Positions 1-6,329 of a stretch of DNA of 22,201 nucleotides are shown here, one piece after another. The number at the start of each line of letters is the position of its first letter. Positions within the stretch are counted from its first letter, which is position 1. Source of the stretch: CBDFKU01 sp965248975 (GTDB lineage: Bacteria; Chloroflexota; Dehalococcoidia; Lucifugimonadales; JAGWBF01). The translations under genes and the position numbers were made by a program. The stretch spans positions 1 to 22,201 of the forward strand of contig CBDFKU010000004.1 of assembly GCA_965248975.1 (NCBI GenBank), in the 5' to 3' direction. The notes under the pieces were generated by a model. The model did no database searches, was not told where the DNA came from, and saw only the letters and a program-made list of their open reading frames with translations.

Positions 1-1
1 C

Positions 2-769
2 ACCGCTGAGGCCTATCGCAGCAGTGAGACCGTCCTCGGCAAGGCTATGATGGGACAGCGCCATCGGGTGTTCCTGGCTACAAAGGTCTCCCACGACCAC
101 CCAGAGCACATCGACCGCGCTGTGGAGAACAGCCTCCGGGCCCTGGACACCGACTACATCGATCTGTACCAGCTTCACAGGCCCATGCCCCAGTGGCCCA
201 TTGAGCAGACTATGGCCCACCTGGTCCGACTGCGGGACGCCGGGAAGATCAGGTACATCGGCATATCCAATTTCTCGGCCGAGGAGACCCGTGAAGCTCT
301 GAGGTATGGCCCCATCCATAGCTCGCAGCCCCGCTACAACATGCTGTTCCGGGAAGCCGAGGAGTCGGAGCTTCCTTGCTGCCTCGAGGAGGGTATCGGG
401 GTGATACCCCACTCCGTCCTGGCCAAGGGCATGCTTTCCCAGCGGTACGCATCGGGGCATCGCTTCGCTTCCGACGACCAGCGTAGCGGATTCGGCGCCT
501 TCAGCGGAGAAACCTTCGACAGGGCGACCCGTATCGCCGGCAAGCTGGGCCGGTGGGCCCGCGACCACGGACGAGACCTGGTCCAGCTGGCCATAACGTG
601 GACCCTGGCCCACCCGGCAGTGACGTCGCCCATCGTCGGCGCCAAGACCCCCGAGCAGATCCGCCACAACGCCATGGCGGCGGACTGGGAGCTGACGCCC
701 GGCGACCTGAAGGAGATCGCCGATATCGTGGGCGACTTCAACCTGACGGACTGGGAGCGCCAATCCTAG
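2..769 (+). CDS. Aldo/keto reductase, C-terminal part (5' end outside window)
   Basis: This is an NAD(P)H-dependent reductase of carbonyl compounds with the AKR (alpha/beba)8-barrel fold; the natural substrate is unknown. The frame is open from the first whole codon at 2 and reads SSETVLGKA directly before the in-window ATGs at 47 and 50, so the true start lies upstream. Visible AKR hallmarks are the catalytic-lysine strand (FLATK), the catalytic-histidine strand (LYQLHRP), GKIRYIGISNFS, GIGVIPHSVLAKGML, and the C-terminal cofactor-binding segment IVGAKTPEQIRHN. The catalytic Asp and Tyr would be in the missing N-terminal part. The family is usually 300-330 aa, so roughly 60-70 residues are cut off. 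The gene ends 36 bases before the small membrane-protein gene and could be cotranscribed with it. Family assignment is secure; function beyond 'reductase' is not. Confidence 0.93.
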   Translation, partial: TAEAYRSSETVLGKAMMGQRHRVFLATKVSHDHPEHIDRAVENSLRALDTDYIDLYQLHRPMPQWPIEQTMAHLVRLRDAGKIRYIGISNFSAEETREALRYGPIHSSQPRYNMLFREAEESELPCCLEEGIGVIPHSVLAKGMLSQRYASGHRFASDDQRSGFGAFSGETFDRATRIAGKLGRWARDHGRDLVQLAITWTLAHPAVTSPIVGAKTPEQIRHNAMAADWELTPGDLKEIADIVGDFNLTDWERQS

Positions 770-793
770 ATCGGGTACGGGAGGCCTAACATC

Positions 794-800
794 GGAAGGA
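794..800 (+). promoter_or_regulatory. Ribosome binding site deciding the TTG start at 806
   Basis: GGAAGGA lies 5 bases before the TTG codon and is the only Shine-Dalgarno-like string near this short gene. It supports real translation from an unusual start codon. Confidence 0.55.
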
Positions 801-805
801 TAGCT

Positions 806-997
806 TTGGGTTGCGTCCTAATTGCTTCGGTGTACTTATTGCCTACGGGTATTGCTGTCCTTCGCCGCCGGGAAAAGATTACTGGATTGGCTGTTTACAA
901 TATTCTGCTAGGGTTTTCTTTACTGTTTTGGTTTGTGGTTCTCCTTAAGGCATTGTCAAACCCCTACCAGCCTGAGACAAGCGAAGCCGAAGGCTAG
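806..997 (+). CDS. Small two-helix membrane protein, superinfection-immunity (Imm) family-like
   Basis: The 63-residue product starts at TTG, chosen because GGAAGGA (794-800) sits 5 bases upstream. It has two hydrophobic segments, at about residues 3-19 and 27-48, separated by a basic turn (LRRREK), and a short acidic tail. The pattern YLLPTGIAVLRRRE followed by NILLGFSLLFWFVVLLKAL matches the conserved layout of the T4 Imm-like superinfection-immunity family (YFLPTIIA, then LNLLLGWT.IGWVVALVWA). That family is common as stand-alone chromosomal genes with no proven role; T4 Imm itself blocks DNA injection by later phages. The gene is visibly more AT-rich than its neighbours, which hints at transfer. 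The match is by motif memory, so a generic small membrane protein remains possible. Confidence 0.68.
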   Translation: MGCVLIASVYLLPTGIAVLRRREKITGLAVYNILLGFSLLFWFVVLLKALSNPYQPETSEAEG

Positions 998-1013
998 ACA
1001 GGCGATTATTCCC

Positions 1014-1098
1014 CCTTCGACAGGTCAGGGTGAGCGGCTGGTATCCAGTTCGCAGAATCAGCTTAGTCTCTCCCGCTCGTGGTGAGCCCGTCGAACCA
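1014..1098. repeat. Dispersed TTCGAC-ended inverted-repeat element, copy 1
   Basis: The left end reads CCTTCGACAGGTCAGGGTGAGC and the right end reads GTGGTGAGCCCGTCGAACCA; the two ends are imperfect inverted copies of one motif, TTCGACA-(G)CTCA. A second copy with the same end design lies at 6242-6325. The roughly 35-base middle is unrelated between copies. It occupies the gap between the small membrane-protein gene and the convergent AbrB-type gene. The architecture is REP/MITE-like: a short non-coding paired motif in intergenic DNA. Mobilisation and function are unknown. Confidence 0.7.
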
Positions 1099-1198
1099 CC
1101 AAACAGGCGCACTTTCAAGGTCCTAAAACGGCATCCGCACCTCCAATCCGTCCCCAAGCCCCACTTCAGAGACGGTCTGCACGTGAGCAGAAGCCCGA

Positions 1199-1471
1199 TT
1201 ACGGCCGCCGGTCAGATGCTCGGTCTTGTGCTTCCATCTTCCAGGCATCCTCCCTGACCCTATCCCAGTCTTCGTCGGGGCCGGCGTGCACTTTGACGTG
1301 CTCAGCCAGGCTGCCCTTCAGGGACTTCCGACGCTGCGGCGGAAGGAGGTAGATCTCCAGGTGGTCATCGACCAGCCGCTGAAGCGCGATCCAGCCCGGC
1401 TCAACCCCCAGCCAGTCCCGGATCTCCTTCTCTATGACGATCTCACCCTTTGGGCCTACTAGGTATGCCAC
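1199..1471 (-). CDS. AbrB/MazE/SpoVT-type DNA-binding protein, solitary
   Basis: The 90-residue product begins at GTG (1471-1469), preceded by GAGAGG on the minus strand. The N-terminal 45 residues have the swapped-hairpin AbrB layout: a short strand, GEIVIEKEIRDWLGVEPGW, then DDHLEIYLLPP. This is the DNA-binding half of VapB- and MazE-type antitoxins and of AbrB-like transcription factors. The C-terminal half is charged and includes SLKGSLAEHVKVHAG, which resembles the toxin-binding tail of VapB antitoxins. No toxin frame follows: downstream on the same strand is only the repeat element at 1014-1098. It may be an orphan antitoxin or a free-standing regulator. The class is well supported; the target is unknown. 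Confidence 0.8.
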   Translation of the reverse strand: MAYLVGPKGEIVIEKEIRDWLGVEPGWIALQRLVDDHLEIYLLPPQRRKSLKGSLAEHVKVHAGPDEDWDRVREDAWKMEAQDRASDRRP

Positions 1472-1562
1472 GGAATAACCTCTCTGGAGCGGTACAACAC
1501 GACTGTAGCAACTCGATTATCCGTTTGCAAGCCAAGGGCATCGGCCATGCCCGGCCGAAGAT

Positions 1563-1592
1563 TTGACATCGCTCTTCTCGAACCGCTAAAGT
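1563..1592 (+). promoter_or_regulatory. Sigma-70-type promoter for the SDR/crotonase pair
   Basis: A perfect -35 box TTGACA (1563-1568) is followed after 18 bases by TAAAGT (1587-1592), a 4/6 match to TATAAT. It lies about 40 bases before the GTG start at 1633. The same perfect -35 hexamer is used by several other promoters in the window. Confidence 0.55.
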
Positions 1593-1632
1593 ACCGATGA
1601 TCGCCAAACAGGGGCCGTAGGAGTGATTCATC

Positions 1633-2445
1633 GTGGATAGAAAGCCCAAGCTGGAGGGCAAGGTCGCCATCGTCACCGGCGCGGGCGCCGTCCTGCCGGA
1701 GCCGCCCGCCGGCACCGGTCAGGCCATCTCCGTCTGCCTGGCCCGCGAGGGCGCCAGGGTGTTGCTGGTGGACCGGGTAGCCCAGCGCGCCGAGCAGACC
1801 CTGGCAACCATAAGGGAAGAGGGGGGCGAGGCCTCGGTGTTCGTGGGGGACGTCACCAGCTCCGAGGACTGCCGGGCCATGTCTGAGGCAGCCTTGGAGC
1901 GCTATGGTGGCCTGCACGTTCTGGTCAACAACGTGGGCATCCTGGTGGAGCAGTGCTCGGTGATAGACGTCGAGGAGGAAGTCTGGGACAGGGTCCTCAG
2001 TGTCAACCTCAAGAGTATGGTGCTGACCAGCAAATACGCCGTCCCCAAGATGATCGAAGGCGGCGGCGGCTCGGTCATCAACATCTCGTCCATAGGCGGG
2101 CTTCGGGGCGCCCGATATGTCCAGGTCCACTACAGCACCTCCAAGGCCGGGGTCATCGGGCTGACCACTACCATGGCGGCGCAGCACGGCAGGGAGAACG
2201 TGCGGGTGAACTGCATCGCTCCTGGCGACATCTACACCCCCATGGCGGCCGGCAACGCGACGGAGGAAGAGCGACACTTCCGGGCCAAGCGCAACCCCCT
2301 CGGCACGGAGGGAACCGCATGGGACATCGGGTGGGCCGCGGTTTTCCTGGCCAGCGACGAGGCTCGCTGGGTCACCGGTATCGTGCTGCCGGTGGACGGC
2401 GGGGGCCTGATTACCCTGCCCGGAGAAGTCTCACCCGAAAATTGA
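1633..2445 (+). CDS. SDR family NAD(P)-dependent oxidoreductase
   Basis: A classical short-chain dehydrogenase/reductase of 270 residues that would interconvert an alcohol and a carbonyl with NAD(P). The nucleotide-binding region VAIVTGAGAV (11-20) is followed by GTGQA (27-31), so the usual TGxxxGxG loop carries an insertion of several residues. Insertions at this place occur in some SDR subfamilies with TGAGSxGPGxGNG-type loops. NNVG is at 99-102, the catalytic Ser at 152/153, and the YxxxK pair at Y167 and K171. The C-terminal VTGIVLPVDGG strand is complete. The start is GTG with TAGGAG about 9 bases upstream. The crotonase-family gene follows after only 27 bases, so the two probably act on the same acyl or alcohol intermediate. 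The substrate is unknown. Confidence 0.93.
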   Translation: MDRKPKLEGKVAIVTGAGAVLPEPPAGTGQAISVCLAREGARVLLVDRVAQRAEQTLATIREEGGEASVFVGDVTSSEDCRAMSEAALERYGGLHVLVNNVGILVEQCSVIDVEEEVWDRVLSVNLKSMVLTSKYAVPKMIEGGGGSVINISSIGGLRGARYVQVHYSTSKAGVIGLTTTMAAQHGRENVRVNCIAPGDIYTPMAAGNATEEERHFRAKRNPLGTEGTAWDIGWAAVFLASDEARWVTGIVLPVDGGGLITLPGEVSPEN

Positions 2446-2456
2446 TTGTCACTGCC

Positions 2457-2463
2457 GAGGAGG
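2457..2463 (+). promoter_or_regulatory. Ribosome binding site deciding the ATG at 2473
   Basis: GAGGAGG lies 9 bases before the ATG at 2473. This favours that codon over the TTG at 2446, which would add nine basic residues unlike family N-termini. Confidence 0.7.
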
Positions 2464-2472
2464 CGACGAAAG

Positions 2473-3279
2473 ATGGAGTTCGAGACCGTACTTCTGGATA
2501 AGCATGACCACATCGCCAAGATCACCCTGAACCGCCCGGAGCGGCTGAACGCCCTAAACATGCAGCTTTTCGACGAGTTGAAGCTGGCCCTCGACGACGT
2601 CGCCTCGGACTCCGACATCTGGGCCATGGTGCTCACCGGAGCCGGCCGCGCCTTCTGCGCCTCCGCCGACATCAAGGAGGAGCGCCAGGGCGGCAACAAG
2701 CTGATGAGCCAGCGCAGCCCCCAGGAGACCTACGACTTCATCAGGACCCGGCCGCAGCAGGTGACTCAACGCCTGGCCTACATGGAGAAGCCCACCATCG
2801 CCATGGTCAACGGTCTGGCCATCGGGGACGGCTTCGACTGGGTCCTGGCCTGCGACATCCGCATCGGATGCGAGCATGCCCGCTTCATGAACGCCTTCCT
2901 TCAGATGGGCCTGGTATCCAACACGGGCGCTACCTGGCTCTACCCCAGGGCACTGGGCATCAACAAGGCCCTGGAGCTGCTGTATACCGGCGATTGGCTG
3001 GAGGCTGAGGAAGCCTATAGGCTCGGTGTGCTCAATCGCCTGGTGCCCTCGGAAAACCTAGAGGAAGAGACCATGGCCCTGGCCACCCGCATCGTTCAGA
3101 AGCCCCCCATCCCCAACCGGCTGGTGAAAGGGATGGTCCACAGAGGACTCAGGCAGTCGCTGGACGAGCACCTGGTCGAAGCGGCGGAAGTGGAGATCCT
3201 CACCCTCACCTCCCAGGACCACAAGGAAGCGCTGGACGCCTTCCTGAATAAGCGCGCTCCACAGTTCCGGGGTGAGTGA
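2473..3279 (+). CDS. Enoyl-CoA hydratase/isomerase (crotonase) family protein
   Basis: The 268-residue product has the crotonase fold. The N-terminal part reads ITLNRPERLNALN, the first oxyanion-hole region is AFCASADIKE (60-69), and the second is NGLAIGDGFDWVLACDIRI (113-131). The C-terminal TGDWLEAEEAYRLGVLNRLV is typical of the family. The usual NGxxxGGGxEL strand has D119 in place of a Gly, and D122 where hydratases carry the first catalytic Glu. The second catalytic Glu (PE in FGQPEILLG) is replaced by AF in FMNAFLQMG. It is therefore a confident superfamily member acting on an acyl-CoA thioester, but classical hydration is doubtful. Isomerase, hydrolase or decarboxylase chemistry is equally possible. 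It is transcribed behind the SDR gene. Confidence 0.9.
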   Translation: MEFETVLLDKHDHIAKITLNRPERLNALNMQLFDELKLALDDVASDSDIWAMVLTGAGRAFCASADIKEERQGGNKLMSQRSPQETYDFIRTRPQQVTQRLAYMEKPTIAMVNGLAIGDGFDWVLACDIRIGCEHARFMNAFLQMGLVSNTGATWLYPRALGINKALELLYTGDWLEAEEAYRLGVLNRLVPSENLEEETMALATRIVQKPPIPNRLVKGMVHRGLRQSLDEHLVEAAEVEILTLTSQDHKEALDAFLNKRAPQFRGE

Positions 3280-3297
3280 ACTCCGCCAGCTCACGAA

Positions 3298-3327
3298 TTG
3301 ACAAAAATTTAGGCCCCAGCGTAGCAT
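3298..3327 (+). promoter_or_regulatory. Sigma-70-type promoter for the first amidohydrolase
   Basis: TTGACA (3298-3303) and TAGCAT (3322-3327) are separated by 18 bases, about 40 bases before the ATG at 3368. It starts 18 bases after the crotonase stop codon, so this gene need not depend on the upstream operon. Confidence 0.5.
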
Positions 3328-3354
3328 ATTGCCAAGGGCCCTGATGGGCCAAGC

Positions 3355-3360
3355 AGGAGG
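3355..3360 (+). promoter_or_regulatory. Ribosome binding site deciding the ATG at 3368
   Basis: A perfect AGGAGG lies 7 bases before the ATG at 3368. The more upstream in-frame start at 3329 would place this signal inside the gene and add 13 residues absent from the paralogue starting at 5100. Confidence 0.8.
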
Positions 3361-3367
3361 TTCACCT

Positions 3368-4489
3368 ATGGCTAGCTACAGGATCATCTCTTCCGACGAC
3401 CACGTATTCGAGCCGCCGGACCTTTGGACCAGCCGCATCGAGTCCCGGTACAAGGACCGGTGTCCCCAGATCGTCAAGGTAGAGGACGGCACCGACTGGT
3501 GGTTCTGTGACGGCCGTCAGGGGATGGGGGCCGGGCCGGGAGGCCAGGCGGGAGTGAGGTTCGAGCACCCGGAGAAGCTGAGCATGGCCGACACGCTGGA
3601 AAACGTCCGGCCGGGGGGCTACGACCCCGACGAGCACCTCAAGGACATGGACATCGATGGTATCGACGTCAGCCTGATGTATCCCACGGCCGGCCTCAGC
3701 CTGTTCCGGGTACCCGACGGCGAGTTGCTTTCGGCCGTGTTCAGGACCTATAACACCTGGTTGGCGGAGTTCTGCAACGCCTACCCCAAGCGCCAGAAGG
3801 GCATCGCCATGGTTAACCTGGACGACATCCAGGAGGGCGTGGAGGAGCTGTCGCGCTGTGCTAACATGGGGCTGATCGGCGCCATGATCTCCATCTATCC
3901 GCCTCCCGACCGCGGCTACCACCTGCCGGAGTACGAGCCCTTCTGGTCTGCGGCGGAGGACCTGGAGATGCCCCTAAGTCTGCACATCGGCACGAACCGG
4001 CCGTCTGACGGCGGGATCAAGCTCATGGGAGACATGCCCGGCCCTGAGCACATCACCCAGTCGGACTACTGGGTGCGCATGTCCCTGTCCCAGATGATCT
4101 TCTACGGCGTGTTCGAGCGACACCCCAAGCTGCAGGTAGGCTCCATTGAGCAGGACCTGGCCTGGGCCCCCCACTTCCTGAGCCGCCTCCACTACAACTA
4201 CACTCAGAGGACGCCTGGCAAGAACTGGTACCGGTACAAGGAAGACATGCTTCCTGGGGACTACTTCCACCGCAACGTATTCCTCAGCTTCCAGGACGAC
4301 GACTACGGCATCCGGTTCCGCGACATAATCGGGGTCGACGGCCTCCTCTGGGGATCGGACTACCCCCACGCCGAATCCACATTCCCCAGGAGCCAGGAGA
4401 TCATCGAGGAGACCCTGGAGGGCTGCTCCGGCGAAGAGAAGGCCAAGATAGTCGGCGGCAACGCGGCGCGGATCTACCGCATAGAATAG
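3368..4489 (+). CDS. Amidohydrolase family protein (amidohydro_2, ACMSD-like), paralogue 1
   Basis: The 373-residue product is a TIM-barrel metal-dependent hydrolase or decarboxylase. The N-terminal metal motif is D10-D-H12 within SSDDHVFEPPDLW. A later metal-ligand histidine is H206 in SLHIGTN, and the terminal aspartate is D331 in LWGSDYPHAESTFPRS. This arrangement is characteristic of the amidohydrolase-2 group, which includes aminocarboxymuconate-semialdehyde decarboxylase, resorcylate decarboxylases and many uncharacterised enzymes. It is closely related to the gene at 5100 (same N-terminal EPPDLWTSR, DMDIDG, YNYTQR and GSDYPH blocks) and more distantly to the one at 19034. The peroxiredoxin frame starts 34 bases downstream. 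Cytoplasmic; substrate unknown. Confidence 0.93.
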   Translation: MASYRIISSDDHVFEPPDLWTSRIESRYKDRCPQIVKVEDGTDWWFCDGRQGMGAGPGGQAGVRFEHPEKLSMADTLENVRPGGYDPDEHLKDMDIDGIDVSLMYPTAGLSLFRVPDGELLSAVFRTYNTWLAEFCNAYPKRQKGIAMVNLDDIQEGVEELSRCANMGLIGAMISIYPPPDRGYHLPEYEPFWSAAEDLEMPLSLHIGTNRPSDGGIKLMGDMPGPEHITQSDYWVRMSLSQMIFYGVFERHPKLQVGSIEQDLAWAPHFLSRLHYNYTQRTPGKNWYRYKEDMLPGDYFHRNVFLSFQDDDYGIRFRDIIGVDGLLWGSDYPHAESTFPRSQEIIEETLEGCSGEEKAKIVGGNAARIYRIE

Positions 4490-4523
4490 CCGGACCAGAT
4501 TACCGACAAGCGAGGATAAAAAA

Positions 4524-4988
4524 GTGATCAAAGAGGGCGATGAGGCACCTGACTTCACTACCACGGACCACACCGGCAAGGAAGTGAGGCTGTCGGATCT
4601 GCGGGGCAAGAAGGTGTGGCTGTGGTTCTACTCCTCACCGGGCGGCAGTAACTGAACCCGCCACAGTCACGGGTACCGTGACAACCACCCCGAGTTTGTA
4701 GCCAAGAACATCCAGGTCTTCGGGGTCAACGACCGTACTCCCGAAGACACTGGCTCCTGGCTTGAAAAGGAAGGACTCCCCTTCTCCGTCCTTATGGACC
4801 CCGACAGGTCCATCGGCCAAGCCTACGGTATGTCGAAGGCCGGTGATGAGCGTTATCTGGCCAACCCCTCCGAAGGAAGACGCCCGGTGGTCATAATCGA
4901 CGAAGAAGGGTTCGTCCTGAAGCTCCTGCCTGACCTGGCCTCGGTTGAAGGGCAGCTGGAAGCTCTGGCGAGCCTATCTCCCAGCTAA
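4524..4988 (+). CDS. Peroxiredoxin (BCP/PrxQ-like) with in-frame TGA: probable selenoprotein
   Basis: The frame runs 154 residues from GTG (GAGGA at 4512-4516, 7 bases upstream) to TAA, the usual BCP/PrxQ length, with a single internal stop TGA at 4653-4655 (codon 44). It reads IKEGDEAPDFTTTDHTGKE, then KKVWLWFYSSPGGSN, TGA, then TRHSHGYRDNHPEF, IQVFGVN, LMDPDRSIGQAYG and RRPVVIIDEEG: an AhpC/TSA fold collinear on both sides of the stop. Ungapped alignment to the BCP motif (FYP.A.TPGCT.EACGFRD) puts FY at -9/-8, RD at +8/+9 and TGA exactly on the peroxidatic Cys. The usual Thr at -3, Pro at -7 and the resolving Cys at +5 are absent (Gly, Ser, His). It would reduce peroxides as a one-selenocysteine enzyme. 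A hairpin suited to a bacterial SECIS follows the TGA. The alternative is a nonsense-mutated pseudogene. Confidence 0.82.
4653..4682 (+). promoter_or_regulatory. UGA(Sec) codon plus candidate bacterial SECIS hairpin
   Basis: After the TGA (4653-4655) come 10 bases, then GTCACGG (4666-4672), loop GTA (4673-4675) and CCGTGAC (4676-4682): a perfect 7-bp stem with a 3-base loop whose first base is G. Known bacterial SECIS elements lie immediately downstream of the UGA, with the apical loop roughly 16-37 bases away and a G among its first two loop bases. Here the loop starts after 17 intervening bases. The fit is by inspection; no energy calculation was made. Confidence 0.72.
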
Positions 4989-4996
4989 AGAATCAA

Positions 4997-5008
4997 CCCG
5001 CATGCGGG
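4997..5008. terminator. Perfect palindrome after the peroxiredoxin gene
   Basis: CCCGCATGCGGG is a 12-base perfect palindrome starting 8 bases after the peroxiredoxin stop codon. As RNA it could form only a 4-bp stem with a 4-base loop and has no following U-run. A weak terminator or a protein-binding site are both possible. Confidence 0.3.
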
Positions 5009-5099
5009 ACTGCTACGAATGTCCTAGTTCATCCCGGGTGGTGTCGGCAGACGATGGGGCATAAGACTATCACCCCAGCTCAGTAAGAAGGGGTACGGC

Positions 5100-6224
5100 G
5101 TGGCAGGTTACAGGGTCATATCATCGGACAGCCATGTGGTTGAGCCCCCGGACCTTTGGACCAGCCGCATGGAGCCCAGGTTCAGGGACAAGGCCCCCCG
5201 AATCGTCCGCAACGAAAACGGCGGGGATTGGTGGTATTTCGATGGGCAGTTGGGAGCCAGCGCCGAAGCGGGAACCCAAGCAGGAATGAGGTTCGACGCG
5301 CCGGAAAAGATGAGCCACGACCAGAAATACGAAGATGTGCCGCCCGGAGGTTACATCCCCGACGAGCACGTGAAGGACATGGACATCGACGGCGTGGACG
5401 TGGGCATACTGTACCCCACCGTGGCCCTTCCCTTGTACCGCGCCATCGACAGCGGGTTTCTTACTGCCATGCTGCGCACCTACAACGACTGGCTTGCCGA
5501 GTTCTGCCGGGCCTTCCCCAAACGTCTCAAGGGCATAGCGATGCTCAACGTGGACGACGTGCCCGAGGGGGTGCGAGAGCTGGAGCGCTGCGCTGGTATC
5601 GGGTTGACGGGAGCGATGATCCCTTTGTCGGTCCCCCCTGGGAAGTGGTACGATTCCCCTGAATACGAGCCCCTCTGGGCCGCGGCCCAGGACCTGACGA
5701 TGCCTCTAAGCCTCCACACATTTACCAATCGTACGGGCTCCGTCGAGGAGGAACAGTATTTCGGTAAGGTGAGGACGAGCATCACCTTCGCCACCAACAA
5801 CGACCATTGGCCCCGCACATCGCTGGCCCATATGATCTTGAGCGGGGTGTTCGAGCGCTATCCAAGGTTGCAGGTCGGGTCCATCGAGTTCGAGCTGTCG
5901 TGGGGTCCTCATTTCCTGGACCGCCTGGACTACAACTATACTCAGAGAATCCAGACGGACAAACACCGGTTCAGGGAAGACGCTCTCCCCAGCGACAACT
6001 TCCATCGCAACGTGTTCATGAGCTTCCAGGAAGACGCCCTGGGCCTCAGGGACCGCCACATCATCGGGGTGGACAATATCCTGTGGGGCTCGGACTACCC
6101 CCATGTAGAATCTACCTTCCCCAGGAGCCAAGAGATCCTGGAGGACATCCTGGCCGACTGTACGGACGATGAGAAGGCGAGGATCGTCGGGGGGAACGCC
6201 GCGAGGGTCTATCGCCTGGATTAA
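5100..6224 (+). CDS. Amidohydrolase family protein (amidohydro_2, ACMSD-like), paralogue 2
   Basis: The 374-residue product starts at GTG with AGAAGGGG about 7 bases upstream. It carries the same metal-ligand set as the gene at 3368: D10-S-H12 in SSDSHVVEPPDLW, a histidine in MPLSLHTFTNR, and the late aspartate in LWGSDYPHVESTFPRS. Identity to paralogue 1 is high across the whole length. The largest difference lies between the LSLH histidine and the FERxPxLQVGSIE block, a likely substrate-specificity region. The two paralogues flank the peroxiredoxin gene, which suggests local duplication around it or insertion of it. The gene ends opposite the convergent FMN oxidase gene, with a repeat element in between. 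The reaction is metal-dependent hydrolysis or decarboxylation; substrate unknown. Confidence 0.93.
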   Translation: MAGYRVISSDSHVVEPPDLWTSRMEPRFRDKAPRIVRNENGGDWWYFDGQLGASAEAGTQAGMRFDAPEKMSHDQKYEDVPPGGYIPDEHVKDMDIDGVDVGILYPTVALPLYRAIDSGFLTAMLRTYNDWLAEFCRAFPKRLKGIAMLNVDDVPEGVRELERCAGIGLTGAMIPLSVPPGKWYDSPEYEPLWAAAQDLTMPLSLHTFTNRTGSVEEEQYFGKVRTSITFATNNDHWPRTSLAHMILSGVFERYPRLQVGSIEFELSWGPHFLDRLDYNYTQRIQTDKHRFREDALPSDNFHRNVFMSFQEDALGLRDRHIIGVDNILWGSDYPHVESTFPRSQEILEDILADCTDDEKARIVGGNAARVYRLD

Positions 6225-6241
6225 CAGCCACCCGCCATCTG

Positions 6242-6325
6242 CCTTCGACAAGCTCAGGCTGAGCGTAAATCACGCTCTACTCGCGGATGTCATCTTACGT
6301 TCATGGTGAGATGATTGTCGAACCA
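6242..6325. repeat. Dispersed TTCGAC-ended inverted-repeat element, copy 2
   Basis: The left end CCTTCGACAAGCTCAGGCTG and the right end TGGTGAGATGATTGTCGAACCA mirror those of copy 1 at 1014-1098. The inner 9 bases of the ends (TTCGACAAG / ATTGTCGAA) pair almost perfectly. It fills the gap between two convergent genes, where a folded transcript could act as a bidirectional terminator or stability element. Confidence 0.7.
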
Positions 6326-6329
6326 GGGA

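Noticed and set aside
945..1157. Minus-strand 70-codon frame as a toxin partner of the AbrB-like gene
   Set aside because: It overlaps the repeat element and the end of the small membrane-protein gene, and shows no PIN, MazF or RelE motif.
4653..4655. TGA as a plain nonsense mutation making the peroxiredoxin a pseudogene
   Set aside because: Not excluded, but less likely: the stop is TGA, falls exactly on the catalytic-cysteine column, is the only lesion, and is followed by a perfect hairpin at SECIS distance.
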